64,000 nucleotides of DNA from Mesobacillus selenatarsenatis SF-1 (GTDB lineage: Bacteria; Bacillota; Bacilli; Bacillales; Cytobacillaceae): assembly GCF_000813125.1 (NCBI RefSeq), contig NZ_BASE01000071.1, forward strand, positions 78,643 to 142,642, in the 5' to 3' direction. The position numbers were made by a program, and so were the translations under genes. Below, piece by piece: positions 56,020 through 64,000 of this stretch (within the stretch, counting starts at the first letter, position 1; every line of letters begins with the position of its first letter). The notes beneath the pieces were generated by a model. That model was not told where the DNA came from, searched no databases, and saw nothing but the letters and a program-made list of their open reading frames with translations.

Positions 56020-57690
56020 TTATTTAACTTCCATTATGATTGGCATGATCATTGGGCGGCGTTTTGTTTTTTCATATAAGTATTGGCTCAGTGAATCACG
56101 TATATCCTGTTTTAGACTGTTCCAATCGAATGACTCTTTATTTGTATTTTTCTCTACGACCTCTTTTACCAGGGTAGTTGAATCCGCCATCAGCTTTTCT
56201 GATTCACGTACATAGACGAAACCGCGGGATATAATTTCCGGGCCGGCTGCGATTTTTCTGTCTGCTTTATTCAGTGTGACGACTACAATTAAAACACCGT
56301 CCTGCGAGAGCAGCCTGCGATCACGGAGAACAATATTGCCTACATCTCCTACTCCAATTCCGTCAATCAATGTATTCCCTGCCTGTACCTTCTCTGTGGA
56401 CTTTAGTTTTCCACCAGAAATGTCAATAACGTCACCGCGGTCCGGGATGTAAATATTCTTTTCCGAAATTCCGCATGACTGCGCTAACTTTTTGTGGGCC
56501 TTGAGCATTTTGTATTCACCGTGCACAGGAATGAAAAATTTTGGGTTCATTAAATTGATCATGAATTTCAATTCTTCCTGGCTTCCATGGCTTGAAACCT
56601 GAACACTTTTTTTGCTTGATACTACGTTTGCTCCAGCTCGGTAAAGCATATCCATTGTCTTAAAAATAAATACTTCACTTCCCCTTAATGGAGATGCTGC
56701 AAACAAGACTGTGTCCCCTTCCTGGATATTCACCTGGGGATGTACTTGTTTAGCCATTTTTTGAAGGGCTTCAATTGGCTCTCCCTGATTTCCCGTGGTT
56801 AAAATAACTACCTGATTATCTTCATAGTTCTCCAAATCATTTACCGATATAATCAAGTCCTTTTCAACCTGTATGTAGCCAAGTTGTAATGCTATGTCAT
56901 AGACACGTTTCAGGCTTTTTCCTGCAACAGCTACCTTTCGGGCATTTGCCGCCGCACTGTCAAAAAGATGCTGGATTCTGTTTAGGTCAGAGGCAAAGCA
57001 GGCAGCAATGATTCTGCCCTGTGCATTATAAAATACATTAGACAACTCAGAAACCACGGTTGATTCAGATGGAGTATATCCTGGTCTCTCAGCCTCTGTA
57101 CTGTCAGAAAGCAGGCAGAGAACTCCTTTTTCACCAATTGCGGCCATCTTGCCTATTTCAGGCTTGTATAGTGGGGCAGCAGCCTGATCGAATTTAAAAT
57201 CCCCTGTATGTACGATTGCTCCTTCTGAGGTATCTATGCTGATGCCAACTGAATCAGGGATACTGTGATTGGTCTTGAAAAAGGAAACAGAAACACTGTC
57301 GAATCTCAAAACAGTATCTGCATTGATTTCATGAAAGTCAACTGAACCAGAGAATTCCTGTTCTTTCATCTTCTCCTTCGCAAGGGCAATAGTAAGCTTT
57401 GTTCCATAAACAGGAACATTTATTTTTCTCAAAACATAAGTTAATGCGCCAATGTGGTCTTCATGCCCATGCGTCAGTAGAATTGCCTTTACCCTTTCAC
57501 TATTAGAAGTTAAGTAGGAAAAATCGGGAATAACAATATCGATCCCCAGCATCTCATCTTCAGGGAACATTAATCCCGCATCAACAACAAAAATATCACC
57601 GTCCACTTCGGTGACGTACATATTCTTACCGATTTCCCCCACTCCACCAAGTGCGATGATTTTTATATTTTCATTTTTCTTCGTATTCAA
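56020..57690 (-). CDS. rnjB: Ribonuclease J2
   Basis: 556 residues of the beta-CASP metallo-beta-lactamase family, 5' exo/endoribonuclease that partners RNase J1. The zinc motif is LTHGHEDHIGA, with HTGDFKFD and SSHGSQEEL further on; VHGEYKML is the beta-CASP region. Position directly after dapA and TTG start (AGGAGGAGC upstream) match B. subtilis ymfA/rnjB. RNase J1 is encoded elsewhere in such genomes. Confidence 0.94.
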   Translation of the reverse strand: MNTKKNENIKIIALGGVGEIGKNMYVTEVDGDIFVVDAGLMFPEDEMLGIDIVIPDFSYLTSNSERVKAILLTHGHEDHIGALTYVLRKINVPVYGTKLTIALAKEKMKEQEFSGSVDFHEINADTVLRFDSVSVSFFKTNHSIPDSVGISIDTSEGAIVHTGDFKFDQAAAPLYKPEIGKMAAIGEKGVLCLLSDSTEAERPGYTPSESTVVSELSNVFYNAQGRIIAACFASDLNRIQHLFDSAAANARKVAVAGKSLKRVYDIALQLGYIQVEKDLIISVNDLENYEDNQVVILTTGNQGEPIEALQKMAKQVHPQVNIQEGDTVLFAASPLRGSEVFIFKTMDMLYRAGANVVSSKKSVQVSSHGSQEELKFMINLMNPKFFIPVHGEYKMLKAHKKLAQSCGISEKNIYIPDRGDVIDISGGKLKSTEKVQAGNTLIDGIGVGDVGNIVLRDRRLLSQDGVLIVVVTLNKADRKIAAGPEIISRGFVYVRESEKLMADSTTLVKEVVEKNTNKESFDWNSLKQDIRDSLSQYLYEKTKRRPMIMPIIMEVK

Positions 57691-57836
57691 GTCTACGCTC
57701 CTCCTATGTTGTTATATCTCCGACCGTGACCAATTAATAACATTATACTTGATGACAGAAAATCTTGACAACTTAATATCCTGAGGTATTTTCTTAGCTG
57801 ACAGGAACCCGATTTTTCATTAATCTGCTTTTATCC
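57691..57836. other. rnjB leader region
   Basis: AT-rich leader between rnjB and the tandem array. A TATAAT-like hexamer on the minus strand near 57742-57750 may belong to an rnjB promoter, but no -35 is convincing. Confidence 0.3.
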
Positions 57837-58007
57837 TTTATTAGACATTTTGGAACATGAGCACTTTCAATATGTCCAAGACACTGTGTTTATTAGACAT
57901 TTCGGAGCATGGTCACTTTCAATATGTCCAAGAAGCATTATTTATTAGACATTTCGGAGCAAGAGCACATTTTATATGTTCAATAAGGAAGACATAATGA
58001 CATTTCG
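57837..58007. repeat. Tandem array, 52-bp period, between dapA and rnjB
   Basis: Units start TTTATTAGAC at 57837, 57889 and 57941, exactly 52 bp apart, with a partial fourth ending near 58007. Each contains TTAGACAT and ATGTCCAA as complementary arms, so each unit folds into a long hairpin. Unit sequence is unrelated to the other arrays. Confidence 0.85.
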
Positions 58008-58045
58008 GAAATTCTATAGGTCGAAATTGCTTTTTTTACATATCA

Positions 58046-58072
58046 AAGGCCAACCCCGAAAAGGTTGGCCTT
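58046..58072 (-). terminator. dapA terminator
   Basis: The 10-bp perfect stem AAGGCCAACC/GGTTGGCCTT with a 7-base loop, eight bases from the dapA stop. The U tract (TTTGATATG) is poor. Confidence 0.7.
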
Positions 58073-58079
58073 ACACAAT

Positions 58080-58946
58080 TTATTGAAATAGTTTAGCGAC
58101 TGCGGTTCTTTCAGGTTCTGTCAATGGTACCATTGGCAAACGTACTGATCCCACATCAAGTCCTTTTAGCTGCAATGCTGTTTTGACAGGTGCCGGGCTT
58201 GGAGCCGCGAATAGTCCTTGCATGATTGGCAGCAGGCGCTGGTGCAGTTTAGCTGCGTCGGCATTTCTTCCGCTGAAGTATGCATCGACCATAGCTTGCA
58301 TTTCATTTCCAATTACATGTGAAGCTACAGATACAATCCCAGTACCGCCTATTGCAAGCACTGGCAGAGTCAATCCATCATCTCCACTGTATAGAAGGAA
58401 ATCGTCCGGTGTATTTGCGATGATTTGCGTCATGGCGTTCAAGTCACCGCTCGCTTCTTTTACAGCGACAATGTTCGGGATTTCAGCAAGCCTGATGATT
58501 GTTTCTGGCAGAATGTTGACTACTGACCTGCCCGGAATGTTATACACCATTACTGGCAGTGAGGTAGCTTCAGCAGCTGCCTTAAAATGCTGGTAAAGGC
58601 CCACCTGGTTTGGCTTATTATAGTATGGTGCTACGATCATGATCGCGTCCACACCAATCTCTTCTGCTTTTTTAGTCAGCTCGATGGTAGCATAAGTGTT
58701 GTTGCTGCCCGTTCCGGCAATGACAGGAACCCTCTTGTCAACAACCTTCACGACGTGCTGGAATAATGCGATTTTCTCTTCTTTAGATAGAGTCGGGGAT
58801 TCACCTGTTGTCCCTGCAACAACAAGCGAATCTGTCCCGTTATCGATCAAATGGTTTACTAGCTGGGTCGTTTTATTGAAATCAATGTGACCTTTGTGGT
58901 CAAATGGGGTCACCATTGCTGTGGATACTCTTCCGAATTGAACCAT
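58080..58946 (-). CDS. dapA: 4-hydroxy-tetrahydrodipicolinate synthase
   Basis: 288 residues. The (beta/alpha)8 aldolase condenses pyruvate with aspartate semialdehyde, the first step to dipicolinate, mesodiaminopimelate and lysine. VVAGTTGESPTLSKEEK, YNIPGRSVVN (catalytic tyrosine) and IVAVKEASGD (Schiff-base lysine) are intact. Located after dapG, so the asd-dapG-dapA order gives successive pathway steps. ATG preceded by CAGGA. Confidence 0.97.
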   Translation of the reverse strand: MVQFGRVSTAMVTPFDHKGHIDFNKTTQLVNHLIDNGTDSLVVAGTTGESPTLSKEEKIALFQHVVKVVDKRVPVIAGTGSNNTYATIELTKKAEEIGVDAIMIVAPYYNKPNQVGLYQHFKAAAEATSLPVMVYNIPGRSVVNILPETIIRLAEIPNIVAVKEASGDLNAMTQIIANTPDDFLLYSGDDGLTLPVLAIGGTGIVSVASHVIGNEMQAMVDAYFSGRNADAAKLHQRLLPIMQGLFAAPSPAPVKTALQLKGLDVGSVRLPMVPLTEPERTAVAKLFQ

Positions 58947-59003
58947 TCCTGTTCACTCCTCTTCTGAAAGGCTTCCGCTTTAGAGGCTGGAAGCAAAATC
59001 TTT

Positions 59004-60248
59004 TTAAATATCTTGACGCTCGAAATCTGCTGTTTCCTCTTCGAGTTGGAAGGCATCATGCAACGCATTTACTGCCTTTCCTAAATCCTCTTGTTTGACC
59101 AATACCCAAATGGTTGTATGGCTGTCAGCGGACTGAAGGATGCGGATCCCTTTTTCAGATAATGCTGTAACAATTTTTGAGGTTACACCCGGGACTCCTG
59201 CCATTCCTGCTCCGACAACCGATACTTTCGCACAATGTCTCTCAATTTGCGGAGTGTGTCCCAATCCTTCTAATACTCTTACAGCCCGGTCCGTCATTTC
59301 GTCTAAGACAGTGTAGACCACTCCATTTGGAGAAATATTAATAAAATCTACGCTGATATTTTCATTGGCCATTGCCTTGAAAACCTCAGATTGGAGATTG
59401 TATTGGTCTTTTTTTGCAAAGACCTTTATTTGGCTTACATTTGAAACATGCGCAATTCCTGTTACAGGTCGTTCCTTAATGTCAGTTCCTTTATTTTCAC
59501 GATTAAGGGTAGTAACCAGTGTGCCAAGGCCTTCCGAATAGGTAGACCTGATTCTGATCGGAACTTTTGCCTGCATGGCGATCTCAACGGCACGAGGGTG
59601 GATTACCTTTGCTCCCTGGTAAGCCATATTACAAACTTCAGTATATGTTACCACGGAAAGTGGCCGTGCGTTATCAGCAATTCTCGGATCAGCAGTCATG
59701 ATTCCTTCGACATCGGTAAAGATGTCAATCCACTCCGCGTTTAACGCTGCGCCAAGTGCTGCAGCAGATGTGTCACTGCCACCCCTGCCGATTGTTGTCA
59801 CGTCCCCATTTTTTGCTGCGCCCTGGAATCCTGCCACGACGACAACGTCGACCTGATCCAGTTCTCTTAGCAACCGGTCGCACTTCATATCCAGAATTCT
59901 TGCGTTCGTATGCTCGCTATTTGTCCTGAAACCTGCCTGGGCACCTGTAAGCGCAGTTGCATTAATACCATTTTCAAGCAGCATATTGGTAAAAACGACA
60001 CTAGAAATCGTTTCTCCACATGATAGCAACAGATCATGCTCCCGCTTGCTGATCTTGCTGTCACTTCCTCCCAGCAGGCTGAGGAGAGTGTCAGTAGCGT
60101 ACGGATCTCCCTTCCTGCCCATCGCAGAAACGACAACCACCGCTTTGTATCCATCCGCGATCGCCTTCTTAATATGACTCATCGCTTGGATGCGGCTTTG
60201 TTCGTCTCGGACAGATGTACCGCCAAATTTTTGAACGATTATTTTCAT
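59004..60248 (-). CDS. dapG: Aspartokinase I DapG
   Basis: 414 residues. The N-terminal kinase domain (IIVQKFGGTSVRDEQSR; VVVVSAMGRKGDPYATD; GRGGSDTSAAALGAAL) phosphorylates aspartate. Two C-terminal ACT domains (about 265-400) give feedback control; B. subtilis DapG responds to diaminopimelate. It is the dapG rather than lysC type by context, next to asd and dapA. The ribosome site is AGGTG. It supplies the dipicolinate branch during sporulation. Confidence 0.95.
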   Translation of the reverse strand: MKIIVQKFGGTSVRDEQSRIQAMSHIKKAIADGYKAVVVVSAMGRKGDPYATDTLLSLLGGSDSKISKREHDLLLSCGETISSVVFTNMLLENGINATALTGAQAGFRTNSEHTNARILDMKCDRLLRELDQVDVVVVAGFQGAAKNGDVTTIGRGGSDTSAAALGAALNAEWIDIFTDVEGIMTADPRIADNARPLSVVTYTEVCNMAYQGAKVIHPRAVEIAMQAKVPIRIRSTYSEGLGTLVTTLNRENKGTDIKERPVTGIAHVSNVSQIKVFAKKDQYNLQSEVFKAMANENISVDFINISPNGVVYTVLDEMTDRAVRVLEGLGHTPQIERHCAKVSVVGAGMAGVPGVTSKIVTALSEKGIRILQSADSHTTIWVLVKQEDLGKAVNALHDAFQLEEETADFERQDI

Positions 60249-60289
60249 CGTAACACCTCAGAATTTCTGTCATTAAATCAATTATGTGT

Positions 60290-61339
60290 TTACTTTACTA
60301 TTCCTAGCTTTACAAGACTTTCAGCAATCTGGACTGAGTTCCATGCTGCACCTTTTAACAGGTTGTCAGAAACGACCCACATATGGAAGCCTTTGTCATT
60401 GTCTAGATCCTTCCTGATTCTGCCGACAAAAACGTCATTTTTGCCAACGCAGAATGCAGGCATTGGATACAGCTGCTGTTCAGGATCGTCCTGCAGGACA
60501 ACTCCTGGTGCATCAGACAAAAGTTCTTTAACATCAGCTGCGGAAACACCGTCCTGGCCAATTTCAATATACACCGATTCTGAATGACCTGTGCCTACCG
60601 GCAGACGTACGCATGTTGCCGCAACCTGCAGTCCAGGCATGTGCATAATTTTCTTAGTTTCATTGATCATTTTCATTTCTTCATACGTAAAACCGTTATC
60701 TACGAATGTATCGATCTGTGGAATGGCGTTGAATGCAATCTGGTAGTGCTTATCCGCTGACTTGACCGGAAGGATCTTTGGTTCATATTCCTCTCCGTTC
60801 AGGATTGCCTGAGTCTGCTCCTCCAACTCCTCGACAGCAGCAGCGCCTGCACCAGATACTGCCTGGTACGTGGATACGATAATCTTTTCCAGGCCGAACT
60901 TTTTCCGTAATGGCTCCAATGCAACGACCATCTGGATCGTAGAGCAGTTTGGGTTAGCGATGATTCCATTATGTGAATGCAGATCCTCCTCATTTACTTC
61001 AGGCACGACAAGTGGAGTGTTTTCATCCATGCGGAATGCACTTGTGTTATCCACAACGATCGCACCGCGTTTGACTGCTTCTGGTGCCAGTTCCTTGGAA
61101 ACACTTCCTCCTGCGCTGAACAAGGCGATATCTACACCTTCAAAGCTTTCTGGCTTGGCTTCCTGTACTGTCAGCTCTTCGCCTTTATATTGGACCTTTG
61201 TGCCTGCTGATCTTGATGATGACAGCAATAATAGCTCAGCCACAGGGAAGTCCCTGCTTTCAAGCGTCTGGATCATCTGCTGCCCTACTGCTCCTGTTGC
61301 TCCAACTACTGCTACACGGTAACCTTTTCTCTCTGACAT
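60290..61339 (-). CDS. asd: Aspartate-semialdehyde dehydrogenase
   Basis: 349 residues. NADPH-binding [18 protein letters not shown] lies at the N-terminus, [19 protein letters not shown] follows, and the catalytic cysteine is in [10 protein letters not shown] near residue 130; the histidine region is [13 protein letters not shown] 61339 with AAGGGGAAA upstream is taken; a longer frame of 23 codons lacks a ribosome site. Product feeds dapA directly downstream. Confidence 0.96.
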   Translation of the reverse strand: MSERKGYRVAVVGATGAVGQQMIQTLESRDFPVAELLLLSSSRSAGTKVQYKGEELTVQEAKPESFEGVDIALFSAGGSVSKELAPEAVKRGAIVVDNTSAFRMDENTPLVVPEVNEEDLHSHNGIIANPNCSTIQMVVALEPLRKKFGLEKIIVSTYQAVSGAGAAAVEELEEQTQAILNGEEYEPKILPVKSADKHYQIAFNAIPQIDTFVDNGFTYEEMKMINETKKIMHMPGLQVAATCVRLPVGTGHSESVYIEIGQDGVSAADVKELLSDAPGVVLQDDPEQQLYPMPAFCVGKNDVFVGRIRKDLDNDKGFHMWVVSDNLLKGAAWNSVQIAESLVKLGIVK

Positions 61340-61564
61340 TGCTGTTTCCCCTTCCACTACCATTATCGTTTTAATACCCCGCATATTAGCTGAGGTTGTT
61401 TTAACCATAAGTATAAAACGGCGGTTTATAAGAAATAACCGCCTAGTATATTATCCTATATTTTATCATAATCAATCATTAAGAAAAGAAACATTTTGCT
61501 TCACTGCCGGAGAAAAGCATTTCCAAATTCTAATATGCAGTATTCGTGTTGTTGTTTATGAGAT
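61340..61564. other. Upstream region of asd
   Basis: Leader and presumed promoter of asd. An inverted repeat GGCGGTTTATAAG/ATAACCGCC at 61420-61444 forms a small hairpin. No gene seen. Confidence 0.35.
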
Positions 61565-61728
61565 AAAGACTCTTTTCGCATTGATTGTTGATATCCGTAT
61601 ATTCCCTTGAACTCCGCGTTTATAAGCTTCCAGGCTCTTTTTGAAGTTGCCTTGAACAGATAAGGCTTTGCTTGTGTAAAATTCATTTTTTGACCCAGCA
61701 AGCAACAATGCTTTCGAAAAGAGCCTTT
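61565..61728. repeat. MITE-like inverted-repeat element, copy 3
   Basis: Imperfect 26-bp terminal inverted repeats (AAAGACTCTTTTCGC...TGTTG and AAAGGCTCTTTTCGA...TGTTG in opposite orientation) bound 164 bp between dpaB and asd. It shares its end sequence with the elements at 2568 and 33772. A 66-codon open frame inside it has no ribosome site. Confidence 0.6.
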
Positions 61729-61737
61729 AAATTAGGC

Positions 61738-62334
61738 TTAGTTATCCTTGTAACGCTCGACTAATACTGGCTGTAACTGTTTTCCATTCATCGCTTCAAG
61801 GATTGTTTCGGAAAGCATCTCCATTCTTGCAACCATTGAATTTGGCTTTTTCACTGGATCATCCTGGCCAAAAGGAATCATGTAAATATTCTTGGTTGCC
61901 ATCAGCCTCATAAGGTTCACGCCGTTAAGCCCCAATGCATCGTTAGTAGAAATACCAAGGACAACTGGCTTTTGGTTCCTTAATGTTGCTTTCGCAGCCA
62001 TCAAAACTGGAGAATCTGTCATTGCATTTGCAAACTTGCTCATGGAGTTACCTGTCAGAGGCGCAATGACCATGCAATCCAGAGGGATTTTTGGACCTAG
62101 AGGTTCTGCCTTTACAATCGAATCAATCACTTTATTACCTGTTAGCTCTTCAATGCGCTGTACCCAATCTTCACCTTTTCCAAAACGTGTTTCTGTATTT
62201 TTAACAGTGAATGTGACAACCGGTAAAACTTCAGCTCCTGCATTCACTAACTTTTCAATCTCCGGAAAAACAGCATCATACGTACAATGTGAGCCTGTTA
62301 ATCCAAATCCAATCTTCTTACCTTGTAAACTCAT
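61738..62334 (-). CDS. dpaB: Dipicolinate synthase subunit B
   Basis: 198 residues of the flavoprotein (HFCD) family: GFGLTGSHCTYDAVFPEIEKLVNAGAEVLPV, the PLTGNSMSKFANAMTDSPVLMAAKATLRN motif and the C-terminal Ser/Met-rich helices match SpoVFB. With DpaA it forms dipicolinate from dihydrodipicolinate in the mother cell. Its ATG overlaps the dpaA stop by four bases. Confidence 0.96.
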   Translation of the reverse strand: MSLQGKKIGFGLTGSHCTYDAVFPEIEKLVNAGAEVLPVVTFTVKNTETRFGKGEDWVQRIEELTGNKVIDSIVKAEPLGPKIPLDCMVIAPLTGNSMSKFANAMTDSPVLMAAKATLRNQKPVVLGISTNDALGLNGVNLMRLMATKNIYMIPFGQDDPVKKPNSMVARMEMLSETILEAMNGKQLQPVLVERYKDN

Positions 62335-63233
62335 ACTTCTTTCTCCTTTCGGTTTATAAAGTCATCCATAAGCAGCTGAGAAAGAACATTCGCCAAAATT
62401 TGTCCCGCTGTTTTCGGGGCCACGATTCCTGGCAATCCAGGTGCAAGCAATGCTTTGATTCCACGTTTTTCCGCATAGCGAAAATCCGTTCCACCTGGTT
62501 TGGATGCAAGGTCAATGATCAAAGTATGAGCAGGCATCCTCGAAATGACTGACGCAGTAACGATTTGATGAGGAATCGTATTGATGCAAATATCGGAATC
62601 CGAGACAGCATTGCCTATATCGGATAAAAGGAACGGCTCTAATCCCATTTCCGTAATCCTTGCAATGTGTTCGCTTTTCCGGGCTCCGACTTTCACCTTT
62701 GCTCCGAGGGCGTGGAAAGTTCTCGCGACACTCATCCCAACTCTTCCCAGACCAAGAACAGCTACCTTTGAGCCGTGGATGGTGAAATCCGTATGTTGGA
62801 TTGCCATCATGATCGTTCCTTCGACCGTCGGGATCGAGTTATATATTGCAACATCATCACGAGCGAATAACTGTACGAGTTTCCTGTTTGCTTGATTTGT
62901 AATCCCAGTTAAATAGGAATTACTGATGCCTGAATAAACTGTGCAATGTCCAGGAGTCTTTTCAAGCATTTCTTTTATAAGGACTACTTTTTCATTCGAG
63001 AAAATGGTCTCGACCTGGCCCTCCATACTCGTACCTGGCACAGGCAGGATCAAAGCATCCTGTACGGAAAAATCAACTTCATCTATCTTTTCTTTTGAGG
63101 CACCTGTAAAAGCATGGTCTAACTGCTCGAAGCCTATTAAAGAAAGCTTTGCATCAAGCTCTGTCAGCTTGCGAATAATCTCCAGCTGTCTCGCATCACC
63201 GCCGATAACCGCGATTTGCATTCCTGTCAGCAT
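62331..63233 (-). CDS. dpaA: Dipicolinate synthase subunit A
   Basis: 300 residues. The MLTGMQIAVIGGDARQLEIIRKL N-terminus, IYNSIPTVEGTIMMAIQHTD, and the Rossmann motif VAVLGLGRVGMSVARTF identify SpoVFA. I start at ATG 63233 (LTGMQIAV), which matches the B. subtilis protein (297) and has AAGGTGATT upstream; a start 17 codons earlier lies in the leader. Probably sigma-K transcribed. Confidence 0.96.
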   Translation of the reverse strand: MLTGMQIAVIGGDARQLEIIRKLTELDAKLSLIGFEQLDHAFTGASKEKIDEVDFSVQDALILPVPGTSMEGQVETIFSNEKVVLIKEMLEKTPGHCTVYSGISNSYLTGITNQANRKLVQLFARDDVAIYNSIPTVEGTIMMAIQHTDFTIHGSKVAVLGLGRVGMSVARTFHALGAKVKVGARKSEHIARITEMGLEPFLLSDIGNAVSDSDICINTIPHQIVTASVISRMPAHTLIIDLASKPGGTDFRYAEKRGIKALLAPGLPGIVAPKTAGQILANVLSQLLMDDFINRKEKEV

Positions 63234-63299
63234 GAGAACAATCACCTTCTTTTCCATTAATCCTGGAATATATATTTCATTCAATTTGAACTACTTCAA

Positions 63300-63328
63300 C
63301 ATCATATGTATCAGACTTGGAATAGGTG
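63300..63328 (-). promoter_or_regulatory. Candidate sigma-K promoter of dpaAB
   Basis: On the minus strand CAC (63326-63328), 17-base spacer, CATATGATG (63300-63308), close to sigma-K CATAnnnTA with one mismatch. Confidence 0.35.
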
Positions 63329-63346
63329 AGTTTTCCATAAAAGAAA

Positions 63347-63369
63347 AGCGCCGGCCCATGGCCAGCGCT
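63347..63369 (-). terminator. Second terminator between ymxH and dpaA
   Basis: The stem AGCGCCGGCC/GGCCAGCGCT (one mismatch) with a CAT loop, then TTTTCTTTTATGG on the minus strand. Confidence 0.8.
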
Positions 63370-63442
63370 CAAAATCGAATAGAAGTAAAGGATTATTCTG
63401 TTGATCTTAAATCAATACTACATAAATACAGAGGCAAAAAAT

Positions 63443-63465
63443 AAAGCCGGCTTTAGGCCCGCTTT
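63443..63465 (-). terminator. ymxH terminator
   Basis: The stem AAAGCCGGC/GCCCGCTTT (one mismatch, TTTAG loop) starts at the ymxH stop and is followed by TTTTTTGCC on the minus strand. Confidence 0.7.
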
Positions 63466-63710
63466 TACTCTTCGTCATCTGGGATGTCGATGATAATCAT
63501 GTCTGAACCTATTTTTTTGATATGCTTCCATGGAACCCTTACTTCTCCTGATTGTTTACGGAGGCCGAACCATTTTAAAGACGGAATGATCAAGGCCTCT
63601 ATTTGGCCCGTCCTTTCATTGATTTCCAAATCTGTCTGACCAAGTACGCCCAATCTTTCTGCCCTCTTTACATCTACGATTTCTTTTCCTCCGAGTTCAC
63701 TTAATTTCAT
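63465..63710 (-). CDS. ymxH: YlmC/YmxH family PRC-barrel sporulation protein
   Basis: 81 residues forming one PRC-barrel domain: MKLSELGGKEIVDVKRAERLGVLGQTDLEINE and IEALIIPSLKWFGLRKQSGEVRVPWKHIKKIG, with the terminal DMIIIDIPDD. The YlmC/YmxH family is expressed late in sporulation; precise function unknown. Position immediately before the spoVF operon matches B. subtilis ymxH. GGGGAGGGC precedes the ATG. Confidence 0.93.
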   Translation of the reverse strand: MKLSELGGKEIVDVKRAERLGVLGQTDLEINERTGQIEALIIPSLKWFGLRKQSGEVRVPWKHIKKIGSDMIIIDIPDDEE

Positions 63711-63799
63711 GATGCCCTCCCCCTGTCACTTTGTCCTTATTCTATATGTATCAATCCGGGAAGTTTTTTAGAATACATATCAGTGAAAAAAGGGGCATT

Positions 63800-64000
63800 G
63801 TTGTCAAGAATCTGCTGTTATATAGACAGCTTTTCAGGAGTAGAAGCTCTAGCTGGCATGATTGCTTCATTTTCTTGACAGCTTTTCAGGTGTAGAGACC
63901 AAACCTGTCACGATTCCTTTGTTTTCTTAACAGCTTTTCTGGTGTAGAAACCAAACCTGTCATGATTCCTTCGTTTTTTTGACAGCTTTTCTGGAATAGA
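63800..64000. repeat. Tandem array, 52-bp period, upstream of ymxH (runs off the window)
   Basis: Units start (G/A)ACAGCTTTTC at 63825, 63877, 63929 and 63981, exactly 52 bp apart; a partial unit precedes. Each contains CAGGT..ACCTG and GACAG..CTGTC dyads. The array continues beyond the right edge. Confidence 0.88.

Noticed and set aside
57837..58007. CRISPR array
   Set aside because: Units are directly adjacent and similar along their whole length, with no unique spacers, and no cas genes are present; the same holds for the other three arrays.
61501..61701. 66-codon minus-strand open frame
   Set aside because: It lies mostly inside the MITE-like element, has no ribosome site and no family features.

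Overview
The window is chromosomal DNA from an endospore-forming member of the Bacillaceae. Nearly every gene lies on the minus strand and follows the Bacillus subtilis order from ymxH/spoVF down to hfq/spoVK. Sporulation genes (ymxH, spoVFA/dpaA, spoVFB/dpaB, spoIIIE, spoVS, cotE, spoVK), AGGAGG-type ribosome sites, frequent GTG/TTG starts and Rho-independent terminators all support a low-GC Gram-positive spore former. From memory of such genomes a Mesobacillus-like species is plausible, but I cannot prove the genus.

Read in the direction of transcription (right to left): ymxH; the dipicolinate/lysine cluster dpaA-dpaB-asd-dapG-dapA; rnjB; tepA-ylzJ; spoIIIE; a GntR regulator (ymfC) with a BMP-type nucleoside ABC importer (nupNOPQ-like); a membrane diguanylate cyclase; the paired M16 proteins ymfF/ymfH; ymfI, ymfJ, ymfK, rodZ-like ymfM; pgsA, cinA, recA (with LexA box); rny, ymdB, spoVS; an M19 dipeptidase; the 2-oxoacid:ferredoxin oxidoreductase korAB; miaB, ymcA and cotE.

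Between cotE and mutS (about 11.5-25 kb) is an accessory block absent from B. subtilis at this point. It carries an anaerobic-type molybdoenzyme operon (TorD-like chaperone, Tat-exported catalytic subunit, four-cluster ferredoxin subunit, NrfD membrane anchor) with a divergent 4Fe-4S protein and FNR-like boxes. It also carries small proteins (Nudix, GNAT, a free-standing DnaD/DnaB-type domain) and a two-component system next to an LnrLMN-like drug-export ABC transporter. The last gene of that transporter is frameshifted. The core order then resumes with mutS, mutL, mreBH (plus strand), miaA, hfq and spoVK, followed by a glutaredoxin under a CsoR/CstR-type operator and a partial V4R-STAS sensor running off the left edge.

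The most unusual non-coding structure is a set of four intergenic tandem arrays with the same period (about 50-53 bp) and internal dyad symmetry but unrelated unit sequences (near 8.4, 11.3, 57.9 and 63.9 kb). There are also a small MITE-like inverted-repeat family (2.6, 33.8, 61.6 kb), two copies of a structured ~115 bp dispersed repeat (6.3, 49.9 kb), and a possible short plus-strand transcript near 52.2-52.3 kb. I saw no tRNA, rRNA, CRISPR array, prophage or complete insertion sequence.
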